17,155 bases of DNA from Verrucomicrobiota bacterium. Lineage in GTDB: Bacteria > Verrucomicrobiota > Verrucomicrobiia > Opitutales > Oceanipulchritudinaceae. The position numbers and the translations under genes are program-made. Location: the NCBI GenBank assembly GCA_009908535.1, contig JAAAOD010000005.1, positions 1 through 17,155 of the forward strand, given 5' to 3'. The notes under the pieces were generated by a model, which saw only the letters and a program-made list of their open reading frames with translations, ran no database searches and was not told where the DNA came from. Shown piece by piece: positions 1 through 6,921 of this stretch (the first letter of the stretch is position 1; each line of letters starts with the position of its first letter).

Positions 1-566
1 CCCGCGCCGACCGTCGCCCCGTCCCCCACATGGATCCCCGGCAGCACGCTCGCCCGGCTGCCGAGGAAAACCCGGTCCCCCAGCCGGACATAACCGGTGA
101 GGTCGCAGAAACTGCTGATCTGGCAATGCGCCCCGATCCGCGCGTCATGCCCGACGGCCGTGTTCACATTGAGGGCCGTGTTCGCCCCGATCGCGATGTC
201 GCAGGTCAGGACCACGCCGGGACAGAGGATCACGCCCTCGCCCAACGTGACGCCCTCCCCGAGGTGGCAACTTGGATGAACCACGCGGACAAAGCGCGCC
301 CCCCGCTTTTTGAAATGTTCGAAAACCTGTGCGCGCAGCCGCGGCGAGCCAAGGGCGCAAACGAAAACATCCTCTTCCCGGGGCTCGTACTCCCGGACGG
401 TCCCCACGATCGGCGGAAATTCACGCCCCGGCCCTTCAAGGGCACAGGCGCGGTCGTCGAGAAAACCTCCCGGTTCCCAATCCCTGCCCCGGTCGATGCT
501 GGCACGCGCCCATTGCAGGACTTCCCGTCCGAAGCCTCCCGCGCCGATGATCAGCAGGCGCTTCAT
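1..566 (-). CDS. NeuD/PglD-type sugar O-/N-acyltransferase, 3' end cut by window edge
   Basis: The reading frame starts at the ATG at 566 and stays open to the window edge (188 codons, no stop seen). It begins MKRLLIIGAGGFGREVLQWA, the Rossmann-like GxGGxGR nucleotide/sugar-binding start of the NeuD/PglD family. From about residue 100 it has left-handed beta-helix hexapeptide repeats (GEGVTLGEGVILCPG, GANTALNVNTAVGHDARIGAHC). Family members transfer an acetyl or similar group from acyl-CoA to an amino- or hydroxy-sugar before the sugar enters a glycan; the exact substrate cannot be read here. The NTAVGHD stretch holds the His-Asp of the usual active-site region. The start is fixed by an ATGA overlap with the stop of the upstream EpsI-like gene, so the two are almost certainly co-translated. 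The C-terminal end of the helix lies outside the window. The family is confident, the substrate unknown. Confidence 0.85.
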   Translation of the reverse strand, partial: MKRLLIIGAGGFGREVLQWARASIDRGRDWEPGGFLDDRACALEGPGREFPPIVGTVREYEPREEDVFVCALGSPRLRAQVFEHFKKRGARFVRVVHPSCHLGEGVTLGEGVILCPGVVLTCDIAIGANTALNVNTAVGHDARIGAHCQISSFCDLTGYVRLGDRVFLGSRASVLPGIHVGDGATVGA

Positions 567-1297
567 TGCGCCGCGACCGGAACCACCCCTTCGCCGGGTT
601 CAGCCAGACACAGCTTCGCAAGGTCCTTCATCACCGTTTGGAATCCTTCCTTTTCCCAAAGATCGTCCATAGGCTCCCGGCTGACGATTCGGACGAAAAA
701 CTGTTCCCGGTGGACGTTCAGGCCGTATTTGCGGAAATCCTCCCAGATCGAAGTCAGCGAGGAACGCGTGTTGATCCGCTCTCCGCCGTACCAGTGCGCT
801 TCCCCACCGACAATGTGCCAGAAATAGGTGTAATTCGTGTACTCCCCGATTTCGTAGATGCCCCATTGTCCGGGCTGCAGGGGAATATCGCCCGCAGACC
901 GCTGTACGTTCCACTCCCGGTCCGTGCAGGTCCAGCCCACCTCCGTCCAACAGCGGTCCGGGGTGTGCTGGTTCACCAGTCGCACCGGCATCTTTCCCGG
1001 CTTCCAGTAGGCCACATAGACGCTGAAGCTGCTCCCGGCACGCGAATAGTTGCGGTGAACAAAGTCGTCCAACCGCAGAAGGTCATAGGACCGCTGCGTG
1101 ACCGATTCCGTCGGTCCGAGATCAAGGTCTTCCACCTTCCAGCCCGGAAGCTGCTCCGGAATGGTCTCTTTAAGGGACGTTTCCAGCGTGCTTTCCGGAA
1201 CCGGCTGCAGTTCCGCCACCGCCGCCACCGCGATCGCTCCCGTCAAAACAGCAACTCCCGCAATCGGCAAACCCCATGTTTTCATCCAACTGCTCAT
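563..1297 (-). CDS. EpsI-family exosortase-associated protein (DUF3485)
   Basis: A 244-residue protein if it starts at the ATG at 1297. The frame continues back to a GTG at 1345, but the ATG places the charged N-terminus (MSSWMKTW) directly before a single membrane helix at about residues 9-27. The rest is predicted extracytoplasmic. The core (FSVYVAYW, then LVNQHTPDRCWTEVGW at about 107-122, and later TYFWHIVGGEAHWYGG) matches the EpsI/DUF3485 pattern of a Y-x-x-W strand followed by a His-x-Pro-x-x-Cys-Trp motif. In known systems EpsI is fused to or encoded beside an exosortase, within exopolysaccharide loci whose PEP-CTERM-like proteins are sorted to the surface. No exosortase gene is in the window, so it would lie beyond the left edge or elsewhere. 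The stop codon overlaps the start of the acyltransferase (ATGA). Two Cys (C116 and C124) are a possible disulfide pair. Family call good, molecular role unknown even in the family. Confidence 0.75.
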   Translation of the reverse strand: MSSWMKTWGLPIAGVAVLTGAIAVAAVAELQPVPESTLETSLKETIPEQLPGWKVEDLDLGPTESVTQRSYDLLRLDDFVHRNYSRAGSSFSVYVAYWKPGKMPVRLVNQHTPDRCWTEVGWTCTDREWNVQRSAGDIPLQPGQWGIYEIGEYTNYTYFWHIVGGEAHWYGGERINTRSSLTSIWEDFRKYGLNVHREQFFVRIVSREPMDDLWEKEGFQTVMKDLAKLCLAEPGEGVVPVAAQ

Positions 1298-1462
1298 GGA
1301 AACTATAAAGGGGGCTTCCACCACCCTTTTCAACTTTGAAACCACCCAATCCCCGAAGCCTGCGGACGCGGGAAATCTGCATGGGGCATAACTTTTTTAA
1401 GGTAAGCTTTTTTAAAGACTTGCGCCGTTATGCATAGTTTGTTTTTCTATTCTTATAAACCA

Positions 1463-1491
1463 TTGATTAATAAGGATATTTACAGTATAAA
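1463..1491 (+). promoter_or_regulatory. Candidate sigma-70 promoter for the porin transcript
   Basis: TTGATT (1463-1468), a 17-base spacer, and TATAAA (1486-1491) closely resemble the -35 and -10 consensus at ideal spacing. They lie in the AT-rich stretch upstream of the porin. Transcription would begin near 1498, giving a leader of about 275 bases. Found by eye only; AT-rich DNA produces such matches by chance. Confidence 0.5.
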
Positions 1492-1567
1492 AACCAAATA
1501 AAAAGTCCATAAAGCTAATCTTTTCCCAAGAAATTCCATATTCGGGTTGTCTTCACCACCCATCCGT

Positions 1568-1603
1568 TGCAGCTTCGGGATGCTTGTAGCTGTGTCAGCT
1601 GCA
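1568..1603 (+). other. Leader hairpin 1 in porin 5' UTR
   Basis: TGCAGCT (1568-1574) pairs with AGCTGCA (1597-1603) around a 22-base loop. It lies inside the predicted porin leader. No known riboswitch class was recognised. Confidence 0.35.
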
Positions 1604-1694
1604 GCGTAGTTGTGGAAGTAACTGAAAACGCAGGTCAGCCTAACCACAGACATTCTCAAGCCGACTCCCTGTTTCGTCCTGGGACCGGCACCTG

Positions 1695-1755
1695 AACGGG
1701 AATCCGTTTCCATTCTTTCGATTGTCGCCACATCGCTGGCGCAAACGCATCGAAA
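1695..1755 (+). other. Leader hairpins 2 and 3 just before the porin start
   Basis: AACGG/CCGTT (1695-1699/1704-1708) closes a GAAT tetraloop. A second, two-part hairpin pairs TTTCGAT with ATCGAAA (1716-1722/1749-1755), enclosing CGCCA/TGGCG (1726-1730/1737-1741). It ends about 20 bases before the start codon. A stack of AAACC pentamers (1754-1768) and no Shine-Dalgarno follow it, so this structure could help place or gate the ribosome. This is inference from pairing by eye. Confidence 0.4.
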
Positions 1756-1774
1756 ACCAAACCAAACCAAAACA

Positions 1775-3112
1775 ATGAAACAAAATCACATGCAAATCAC
1801 AGGAACGCTGAAGGCGCTGCTGTGCGGTACGCTTCTGGTTGCTCCGCTGGGCGTCTTCGCCCAGAGCACGGACGAGATGCACCGGCGCGTCGCGCAGCTC
1901 GAACAGGAACTTGCCCAGGCGAAAGCCGATCTGGCGGACGCGGAAGCTACGCTGGACGGCGCGGCCGACACGGGTCCTTCCAAGATCGTTCTTGGCGACT
2001 TCCGGATCGGCGGCGCCATCCGGGCAAATTACATTATAGGTGACTATTCCGGTGGAAGCACAGGACCCAGCCGTGAAGGTGATGGCGGGACCTTCGCCCT
2101 CGACACCTTCCGTATCAACATCGATTACGCCGACGACCAAGGCTTTCTCGGGAAAGTGGAATATCGTTGGTACAATCATATGAACAGCGGCGGCGGCTAC
2201 AACATGCTGCACACCGGCTGGGTCGGCTACCAGCTCGACGACGCCTCCCAGGTCCAGGTCGGGGTCAACCGCGTGCCCTTTGGTCCCGGTGCCTACGGCA
2301 TTTCCAGCAGCTGGTTCTTTGATCAGCACTACTATATCGGCCTCGCCGATGACATGGATCTCGGGGTGAAGTACAGCACCACGATGGGGAACATGGCCCT
2401 CGACCTCGCCTATTATTACGGCGACGAAGGCCAGTGGCGCGGCGACAGCAAGGATAGCGCCCGGTATTCCTACGACCCGGTTATCTGGGGCGACAACGGC
2501 GGCTACCAGGAAGAACACACCTTCAACGCCCGCGCCATCTGGAGCGTCGCGCAGGACAGCGCGGCTCCCACCGAAGTCGGCCTCAGCCTCCAGTACGGCC
2601 AGCTCGAAGCCGAATCCGCTCCCGAAGCCGGTGATGTCGAAGACGGGGAACACATGGCCGCCTCCGGTCACGTGAAGACCTCCATCGATGCCCTCACCCT
2701 GCAGGCGCAGCTGACCTACTACCATTACGACATCGAGGACGACAACGCGTGGGGCGACAGCGAATTGATTCCCTTCGGCGCTTTTGATTTCGCATGGCCC
2801 GTGGCCGCGGAATCCTATATCGGCGCCGTGGCGGCATCCTACTTCGTGCCGACGCCGGACATCGACTGGCTCGATTCCGTCAACTTCTTCGCTGAATACA
2901 GCAGCATCATGAAGGAAGCCGACGGCCACAACGACAGCGACCTCATGACGGTCGGTGCGGCATGGGCCCGCGGAGGGTGGTATATCTACACCGAACTGGC
3001 GTATTCCAACGGCAATTACTTCGTTGGTAATGAGGCGTTCACTCATTTCGGGGACAACCCGGACAACGAGTGGCTGGCCCGCTACAACATTAACTTCGGT
3101 TACTACTTCTAA
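1775..3112 (+). CDS. Outer-membrane porin with N-terminal coiled coil
   Basis: A 445-residue protein with a signal peptide (MKQNH...; hydrophobic segment about 11-28) and a likely cleavage site at VFA|QS after residue 29. A short heptad-like coiled coil follows at about 34-58 (RVAQLEQELAQAKADLADAEA), as in trimeric porins anchored to peptidoglycan. The remainder alternates amphipathic strands rich in Tyr, Trp, Gly and Asp (VEYRWYNHM, LDLAYYYGDEG), and the chain ends NINFGYYF, an aromatic-Phe BamA signal. This fits a porin of the phosphate-selective/OprO-P-like superfamily, though the substrate cannot be read. It precedes proVWX in the same direction with only a terminator between, which suggests a role in osmolyte entry or osmotic response. 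The start ATG at 1775 has no Shine-Dalgarno; an in-frame ATG at 1790 is the alternative. Confidence 0.85.
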   Translation: MKQNHMQITGTLKALLCGTLLVAPLGVFAQSTDEMHRRVAQLEQELAQAKADLADAEATLDGAADTGPSKIVLGDFRIGGAIRANYIIGDYSGGSTGPSREGDGGTFALDTFRINIDYADDQGFLGKVEYRWYNHMNSGGGYNMLHTGWVGYQLDDASQVQVGVNRVPFGPGAYGISSSWFFDQHYYIGLADDMDLGVKYSTTMGNMALDLAYYYGDEGQWRGDSKDSARYSYDPVIWGDNGGYQEEHTFNARAIWSVAQDSAAPTEVGLSLQYGQLEAESAPEAGDVEDGEHMAASGHVKTSIDALTLQAQLTYYHYDIEDDNAWGDSELIPFGAFDFAWPVAAESYIGAVAASYFVPTPDIDWLDSVNFFAEYSSIMKEADGHNDSDLMTVGAAWARGGWYIYTELAYSNGNYFVGNEAFTHFGDNPDNEWLARYNINFGYYF

Positions 3113-3125
3113 TCAAAACACTGGA

Positions 3126-3166
3126 AAGGGCGGCCGTACATGCGACGGCCGCCCTTCCTGTTTTTT
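3126..3166 (+). terminator. Rho-independent terminator after the porin
   Basis: A perfect 12-base stem, AAGGGCGGCCGT (3126-3137) with ACGGCCGCCCTT (3145-3156), around a 7-base loop. Then CCTG and a run of six T (3161-3166). It lies 14 bases after the porin stop. Only 19 bases separate it from the proV start codon. Confidence 0.9.
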
Positions 3167-3185
3167 CACCTCAACCAAGGTTTCC

Positions 3186-4397
3186 ATGGAACAAGCAAGC
3201 ATCGAAGTCGAAGGCCTCTACAAAATCTTCGGCACCAATCCCAAGGAACGGGCCCTCCCCCTCGTGGAGGAAGGCGTTTCCAAAGCGGACATCCTCGCCC
3301 GCACCGGTTGCACCGTCGGTATCAACAACGCCAGCTTCACCATCAAGAAGCGTGAAATTTTCGTCATCATGGGGCTCTCCGGCTCCGGTAAATCGACGGT
3401 GGTGCGCTGCCTCAACCGCCTCATCGAACCGACCTCGGGCAGCGTCAAAATCGACGGAGAAGACATTACCCAGCTTCCTGGAGAGCAACTCCGTGAAGTC
3501 CGCCGCCGCAAACTGGGCATGGTTTTTCAGCGATTCGGTCTTCTTCCTCACCGTTCCGTCATCGACAACGTTGGCTTCGGCCTCGAGGTCCAGAACGTGG
3601 ATGAAGAAGAGCGCCGCAAAAAGGCCCTCGAGGCGATCAAGATCGTCGGTCTCGAAGGCTACGAAGAGAGTATGACGCAGGAACTATCCGGCGGAATGCA
3701 ACAGCGCGTCGGCCTCGCCCGCGCCCTCGCCAACGATCCGGAAATCCTGCTCATGGACGAGGCCTTTTCGGCCCTTGACCCCCTCATCCGGGTCGGCCTG
3801 CAGGACGAACTCCTCGAGCTGCAGGCGAAGATGCACCGGACGGTCGTCTTTATCACCCACGACCTCGACGAGGCCCTGAAACTCGGCGACCGCATCGCGA
3901 TCATGAAAGACGGCGCGGTTGTGCAGATCGGAACGGCCGAGGAAATCCTCACCAATCCTGCCAACGACTACGTGAAGGCCTTCGTCGAAAACGTCGATCG
4001 CTCCCGCGTCATCACCGCCGGGTCCATCATGAAGAAAACGGAGGCGGTCGCCTATGCCTCCGACGGTCCGCATAAAGTCGCGCGCCAGATGCGCCAGTTG
4101 GGATTGTCGACCGTCCTCGTCGTGGATTCCGACCGGAAGTTCCTCGGCTATGTCCACATTGAGGACGTGGTGCAGAAGGAAAAGAAAGTCGCAGAGGAGG
4201 GGAAATCGCCGGATGACGCTTCCATCAAGTCGCTCCTTCGCGACGACATGTTCACGGCCTCTCTGGATACGCCCATCATGGACATGCTGACCGACGCTGC
4301 GAAAACGAACCTTCCCTTTGCTGCCATCGATGAAAACGGCGTTCTTAAAGGCATCGTAACCCGTCCCGCTATCCTCGCGGGCATAGCCGGAGACTGA
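3186..4397 (+). CDS. proV: Glycine betaine/proline ABC transporter ATP-binding protein ProV/OpuAA
   Basis: A 403-residue cytoplasmic ATPase, close to the roughly 400 of E. coli ProV. The start at 3186 gives MEQASIEVEGLYKIFG, the usual family start, with AAGG five bases upstream; the open frame further back runs through the terminator and is not real. Visible motifs are Walker A GLSGSGKST (63-71), Q-loop Gln115, signature LSGGMQQR (167-174), Walker B ILLMDE (187-192), D-loop SALDP (195-199) and switch His225. The pre-Walker segment NPKERAL...GVSKADILARTG is characteristic of the betaine/choline subfamily. Residues about 276-400 form two CBS domains, which in OpuA-type transporters sense ionic strength or cyclic-di-AMP. 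It powers import of compatible solutes through ProW and ProX. It is eight bases from proW and surely in one operon. Confidence 0.96.
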   Translation: MEQASIEVEGLYKIFGTNPKERALPLVEEGVSKADILARTGCTVGINNASFTIKKREIFVIMGLSGSGKSTVVRCLNRLIEPTSGSVKIDGEDITQLPGEQLREVRRRKLGMVFQRFGLLPHRSVIDNVGFGLEVQNVDEEERRKKALEAIKIVGLEGYEESMTQELSGGMQQRVGLARALANDPEILLMDEAFSALDPLIRVGLQDELLELQAKMHRTVVFITHDLDEALKLGDRIAIMKDGAVVQIGTAEEILTNPANDYVKAFVENVDRSRVITAGSIMKKTEAVAYASDGPHKVARQMRQLGLSTVLVVDSDRKFLGYVHIEDVVQKEKKVAEEGKSPDDASIKSLLRDDMFTASLDTPIMDMLTDAAKTNLPFAAIDENGVLKGIVTRPAILAGIAGD

Positions 4398-4405
4398 AAC
4401 AGATC

Positions 4406-5944
4406 ATGATTAGTATTCCTATTGGAGAAATTTTCGAGGCATTCATTGAGTGGCTGAAAGACACGTTCGCAGTCGTATTCGACGCCATCAGCGCGGTCCT
4501 CGATTTTGCCATTCAGGCGTTGGAAAACGTCCTTCTTTTACAACATGACGAGATTTACCCGTCCCTGATTCTCGCTATCGGCGCTGGCTTCCTCGCCTTT
4601 GCCGTGGGCAGACGCGTCTCCCGACAGGCCGGCCTCATCGCCGGTATCGCGGGTTTTGTCGTCCTCGGAGGCATTGAACTCTGGCGCTATCAACAGCTGG
4701 AAAATGATATCGACCCGGCCGAAGCCCGGGAGATGGTGGGTACCTTCAATAACCTCCGGGAACTCCTCGACGCTGAGGCTTCTGAAGGTTACGGGCGCGG
4801 ACTCGACGCTGTCGAAGCGCTCCGGCAAACCGATGATCTCGGGGCGGAGGCCGCCGATGCCCTCGACGACGTGAAACGGGAACTCGAGGATCTTAGGGCC
4901 GGCCGCTACGACGATGCCGAAGATGAATTCCTCGACTTGCTGGCTGATGAGAAAGAAGGCGACCTTACCCTCACGACGGAACAAAAGCGGATCGTCCGCG
5001 ACGTTGCTGACTATTACAGCACCTTCAGCCTGCTGGAGGACTCGGAACGGATCATCGACGACCTGGAGGAAATCGAAAAGGGCGAACCGGAACTCGCCCG
5101 CGGATTCGTCAATGCCCGGGCCTACGACCGCCTGCAACGGCGCCTCGACGCAGCTGGCGACCTCGAAGAGGAATGGGCCGGCACGGAGGCTTTTGTCGCC
5201 GCCCACAAGGAAGTCAAGGATCTCGCCATCACCTTCAATCCGGATCGCCTCCGTTGGTATTCGTGGGCGGTGATGATTGTCCTGTTCGTGCTGCTTGCCA
5301 ACGCAGTGGCCGGGCGCGGTCTCGCCATTTTCACCGGTATCGGCTTTCTGCTCATCGTTTCCATGGGCTTCTGGGTCGCGACCATGGAAAGCCTCGCCCT
5401 TGTCTTGTCCGCCACTCTGTTCGCACTCATCATCGGAATTCCGGTCGGGATTTCGGCGGCGCGCAGCAACGTCGTGGACAAAATCACGCGGCCGATCCTC
5501 GACTTCATGCAGACGATGCCGGCGTTCGTTTACCTGATCCCGGCCGTTCTCTTTTTCGGTCTCGGCAAGGTTCCGGGCGCCATGGCGACCCTGATTTTCG
5601 CCATGCCGCCGGCGGTCCGCCTGACCAGCCTCGGTATCCGGCAGGTTCCAACCGAAGTGGTTGAGGCCTGCCTTGCCTTCGGGGCGACGCCCAAGCAGCT
5701 GCTGTATAAAGCGCAGTTGCCCATCGCCCGGCCGACCATCCTCGCTGGTCTCAACCAGACGATCATGCTGGCCCTGTCCATGGTGGTCATCGGCGGCATG
5801 ATTGGCGCCGGTGGTCTCGGTCAGGAGGTCCTCTCGGGCATCACCCAGTTGAAAATCGGTCTCGGCTTTGAATCCGGCATCTCCGTGGTTATCCTAGCCA
5901 TATTTCTCGACCGCGTCACCCAATCCATGGGTGGAACCAAATAG
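4406..5944 (+). CDS. proW: Glycine betaine/proline ABC permease ProW/OpuAB with inserted acidic domain and duplicated membrane hairpin
   Basis: A 512-residue permease, against about 280 (OpuAB) to 354 (ProW). Residues 1-46 match the segment before TM1 of ProW (IEWLKDTFAVVFDAI..., ...NVLLL). A first membrane hairpin (about 53-67 and 76-92, joined by GRRVSRQ) is followed by a soluble, helical, acidic segment (about 98-282; 30% Asp+Glu and 12% Lys+Arg over 101-260). A second, similar hairpin (about 286-302 and 306-325) then leads into the normal BPD_transp_1 core: IPVGISAARS, FMQTMPAFVYLIP (367-379), and the EAA loop EACLAFGATPKQLLYKAQLP (420-439) that docks on ProV. The Arg-rich first loop argues that it is cytoplasmic and the inserted domain periplasmic, where ProX docks. 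The core looks intact, so the protein should work as the betaine channel. The insert was not recognised as any known domain. Confidence 0.93.
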   Translation: MISIPIGEIFEAFIEWLKDTFAVVFDAISAVLDFAIQALENVLLLQHDEIYPSLILAIGAGFLAFAVGRRVSRQAGLIAGIAGFVVLGGIELWRYQQLENDIDPAEAREMVGTFNNLRELLDAEASEGYGRGLDAVEALRQTDDLGAEAADALDDVKRELEDLRAGRYDDAEDEFLDLLADEKEGDLTLTTEQKRIVRDVADYYSTFSLLEDSERIIDDLEEIEKGEPELARGFVNARAYDRLQRRLDAAGDLEEEWAGTEAFVAAHKEVKDLAITFNPDRLRWYSWAVMIVLFVLLANAVAGRGLAIFTGIGFLLIVSMGFWVATMESLALVLSATLFALIIGIPVGISAARSNVVDKITRPILDFMQTMPAFVYLIPAVLFFGLGKVPGAMATLIFAMPPAVRLTSLGIRQVPTEVVEACLAFGATPKQLLYKAQLPIARPTILAGLNQTIMLALSMVVIGGMIGAGGLGQEVLSGITQLKIGLGFESGISVVILAIFLDRVTQSMGGTK

Positions 5945-5991
5945 CGGTCTTTCTCACCAACCAGAGAACCATCAAACCCAAGAGCAACATC

Positions 5992-6834
5992 ATGAATAAC
6001 AAAATGAAACAAAGCATCTGCCTCGCCGCGGGTCTCGCTGTCTCCAGCGTCGCGGTCGCGGACACCGTCAAGATCGCCTACCCGAACTGGGCCGAAGGCA
6101 TCGCCATGACGCACCTCGTAAAGGCCATCCTTGAAGAGGAAATGGGCTATGAGGTCGAACTCACCCAGGCCGACCCGGGCGTCATCTACGGCGCTGTCGC
6201 CGGCGGTGACCAGGACGTCTTCCTCGACGCCTGGCTTCCCCACACGCACGAGCCCTATTGGGACGAATTCGGCGACCAGCTCGACGATCTTGGTCCGAAC
6301 TTTGCCTATGGCATTACCGGCCTCGTCGTGCCCACTTACGTCGATATCGACTCCATTCCGGAACTGAACAAGATTGCCGATGAACTGGACGGCAAGATCA
6401 CCGGGATCGGCACCGGCGCCGGCATCACCCGGAACACCAATACCGCCATCGAGGAATATGATCTCGATCTCGTGCAGGTGAATTCCTCCGGCCCGGCCAT
6501 GACCGCCGCGCTCAAGAACGCGGTCGATGCCAAGGAACCGATCGTCGTGACCGGTTGGAAACCCCACTGGAAATTCGGCCGCTATGACCTGAAGGTCCTC
6601 AACGACCCGAAGGGCATCTATCCGATCGACGCCTGCAAAACCGTCGCCCGCAAGGGATTTGCCGACGAAATGCCGGAAGTCGCTCAGTTCCTGACCAACT
6701 TCAACCTCGCGGAAGCCAGCCTTCTTGACCTCATGCTCAAGATCGACGATTCCGACGAGGACGTCAGCGACGTCGCCCGCGACTGGATGGAAGACCACGA
6801 AGCGCTCGTGGATTCCTGGATCCCGCGCATGTAA
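5992..6834 (+). CDS. proX: Periplasmic glycine betaine-binding protein ProX/OpuAC type
   Basis: A 280-residue solute-binding protein. Its signal peptide (MNNKMKQSICLAAGLAVSSV, cleavage likely AVA|D after residue 23) has no lipobox Cys at the cleavage site, so it is soluble in the periplasm. The sequence follows OpuAC: VKIAYPNWAEGIAMTHLV near the mature N-terminus, GGDQDVFLDAWLPHTHEPYW (71-90) and VVTGWKPHWKF (185-195). The Trp residues in these blocks (33, 81, 189, 193) are candidates for the aromatic cage that binds the quaternary amine. Known family ligands are glycine betaine and proline betaine; choice among them cannot be read. It is the third gene of the operon, 47 bases after proW, and the operon ends in a strong terminator. 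It is acidic, as is the insert in ProW. Confidence 0.95.
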   Translation: MNNKMKQSICLAAGLAVSSVAVADTVKIAYPNWAEGIAMTHLVKAILEEEMGYEVELTQADPGVIYGAVAGGDQDVFLDAWLPHTHEPYWDEFGDQLDDLGPNFAYGITGLVVPTYVDIDSIPELNKIADELDGKITGIGTGAGITRNTNTAIEEYDLDLVQVNSSGPAMTAALKNAVDAKEPIVVTGWKPHWKFGRYDLKVLNDPKGIYPIDACKTVARKGFADEMPEVAQFLTNFNLAEASLLDLMLKIDDSDEDVSDVARDWMEDHEALVDSWIPRM

Positions 6835-6885
6835 GGGCAAACGCCTGAGCAGTTAAATCCGCCTTTTGCCGCGGATGCAGCTTTC

Positions 6886-6921
6886 CGCCCCGCTTTCCCC
6901 ATGAAAGCGGGGCGTTTTTTT
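6886..6921 (+). terminator. Rho-independent terminator of proVWX
   Basis: CGCCCCGCTTTC (6886-6897) pairs with GAAAGCGGGGCG (6903-6914) around a 5-base loop, followed by seven T (6915-6921). The T-run overlaps the stop codon of the convergent kinase gene (6920-6922). There is no T-run for the opposite strand, so it serves proVWX. Confidence 0.92.

Larger units (their letters stand above)
1298..1774. other. AT-rich intergenic region between divergent epsI-like and porin genes
   Basis: No supported gene lies here. Positions about 1390-1500 are strikingly AT-rich against a GC-rich background and probably carry promoters for both directions. A 9-base direct repeat CTTTTTTAA occurs at 1392-1400 and 1407-1415. 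The right half (1500-1774) looks like an untranslated leader with several hairpins. Short open frames on the minus strand (for example 1480-1770) look non-coding. Confidence 0.6.

Noticed and set aside
1568..1774. Known riboswitch (for example cobalamin or glycine type) in the porin leader
   Set aside because: Hairpins are present, but I could not match any conserved riboswitch core by eye.
1640..3046. 468-codon open frame opposite the porin
   Set aside because: An antisense shadow of a GC-rich gene: Val/Gly/Ala-rich, no domain, while the plus strand has signal peptide, beta strands and a C-terminal Phe.
2955..3185. N-terminal extension of proV running back into the porin gene
   Set aside because: It crosses the porin 3' end and the terminator and adds no family sequence; the ATG at 3186 with AAGG gives the normal ProV start.
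5821..6840. 339-codon open frame opposite proX
   Set aside because: Shadow of proX and the proW end; low-information composition and no motif.
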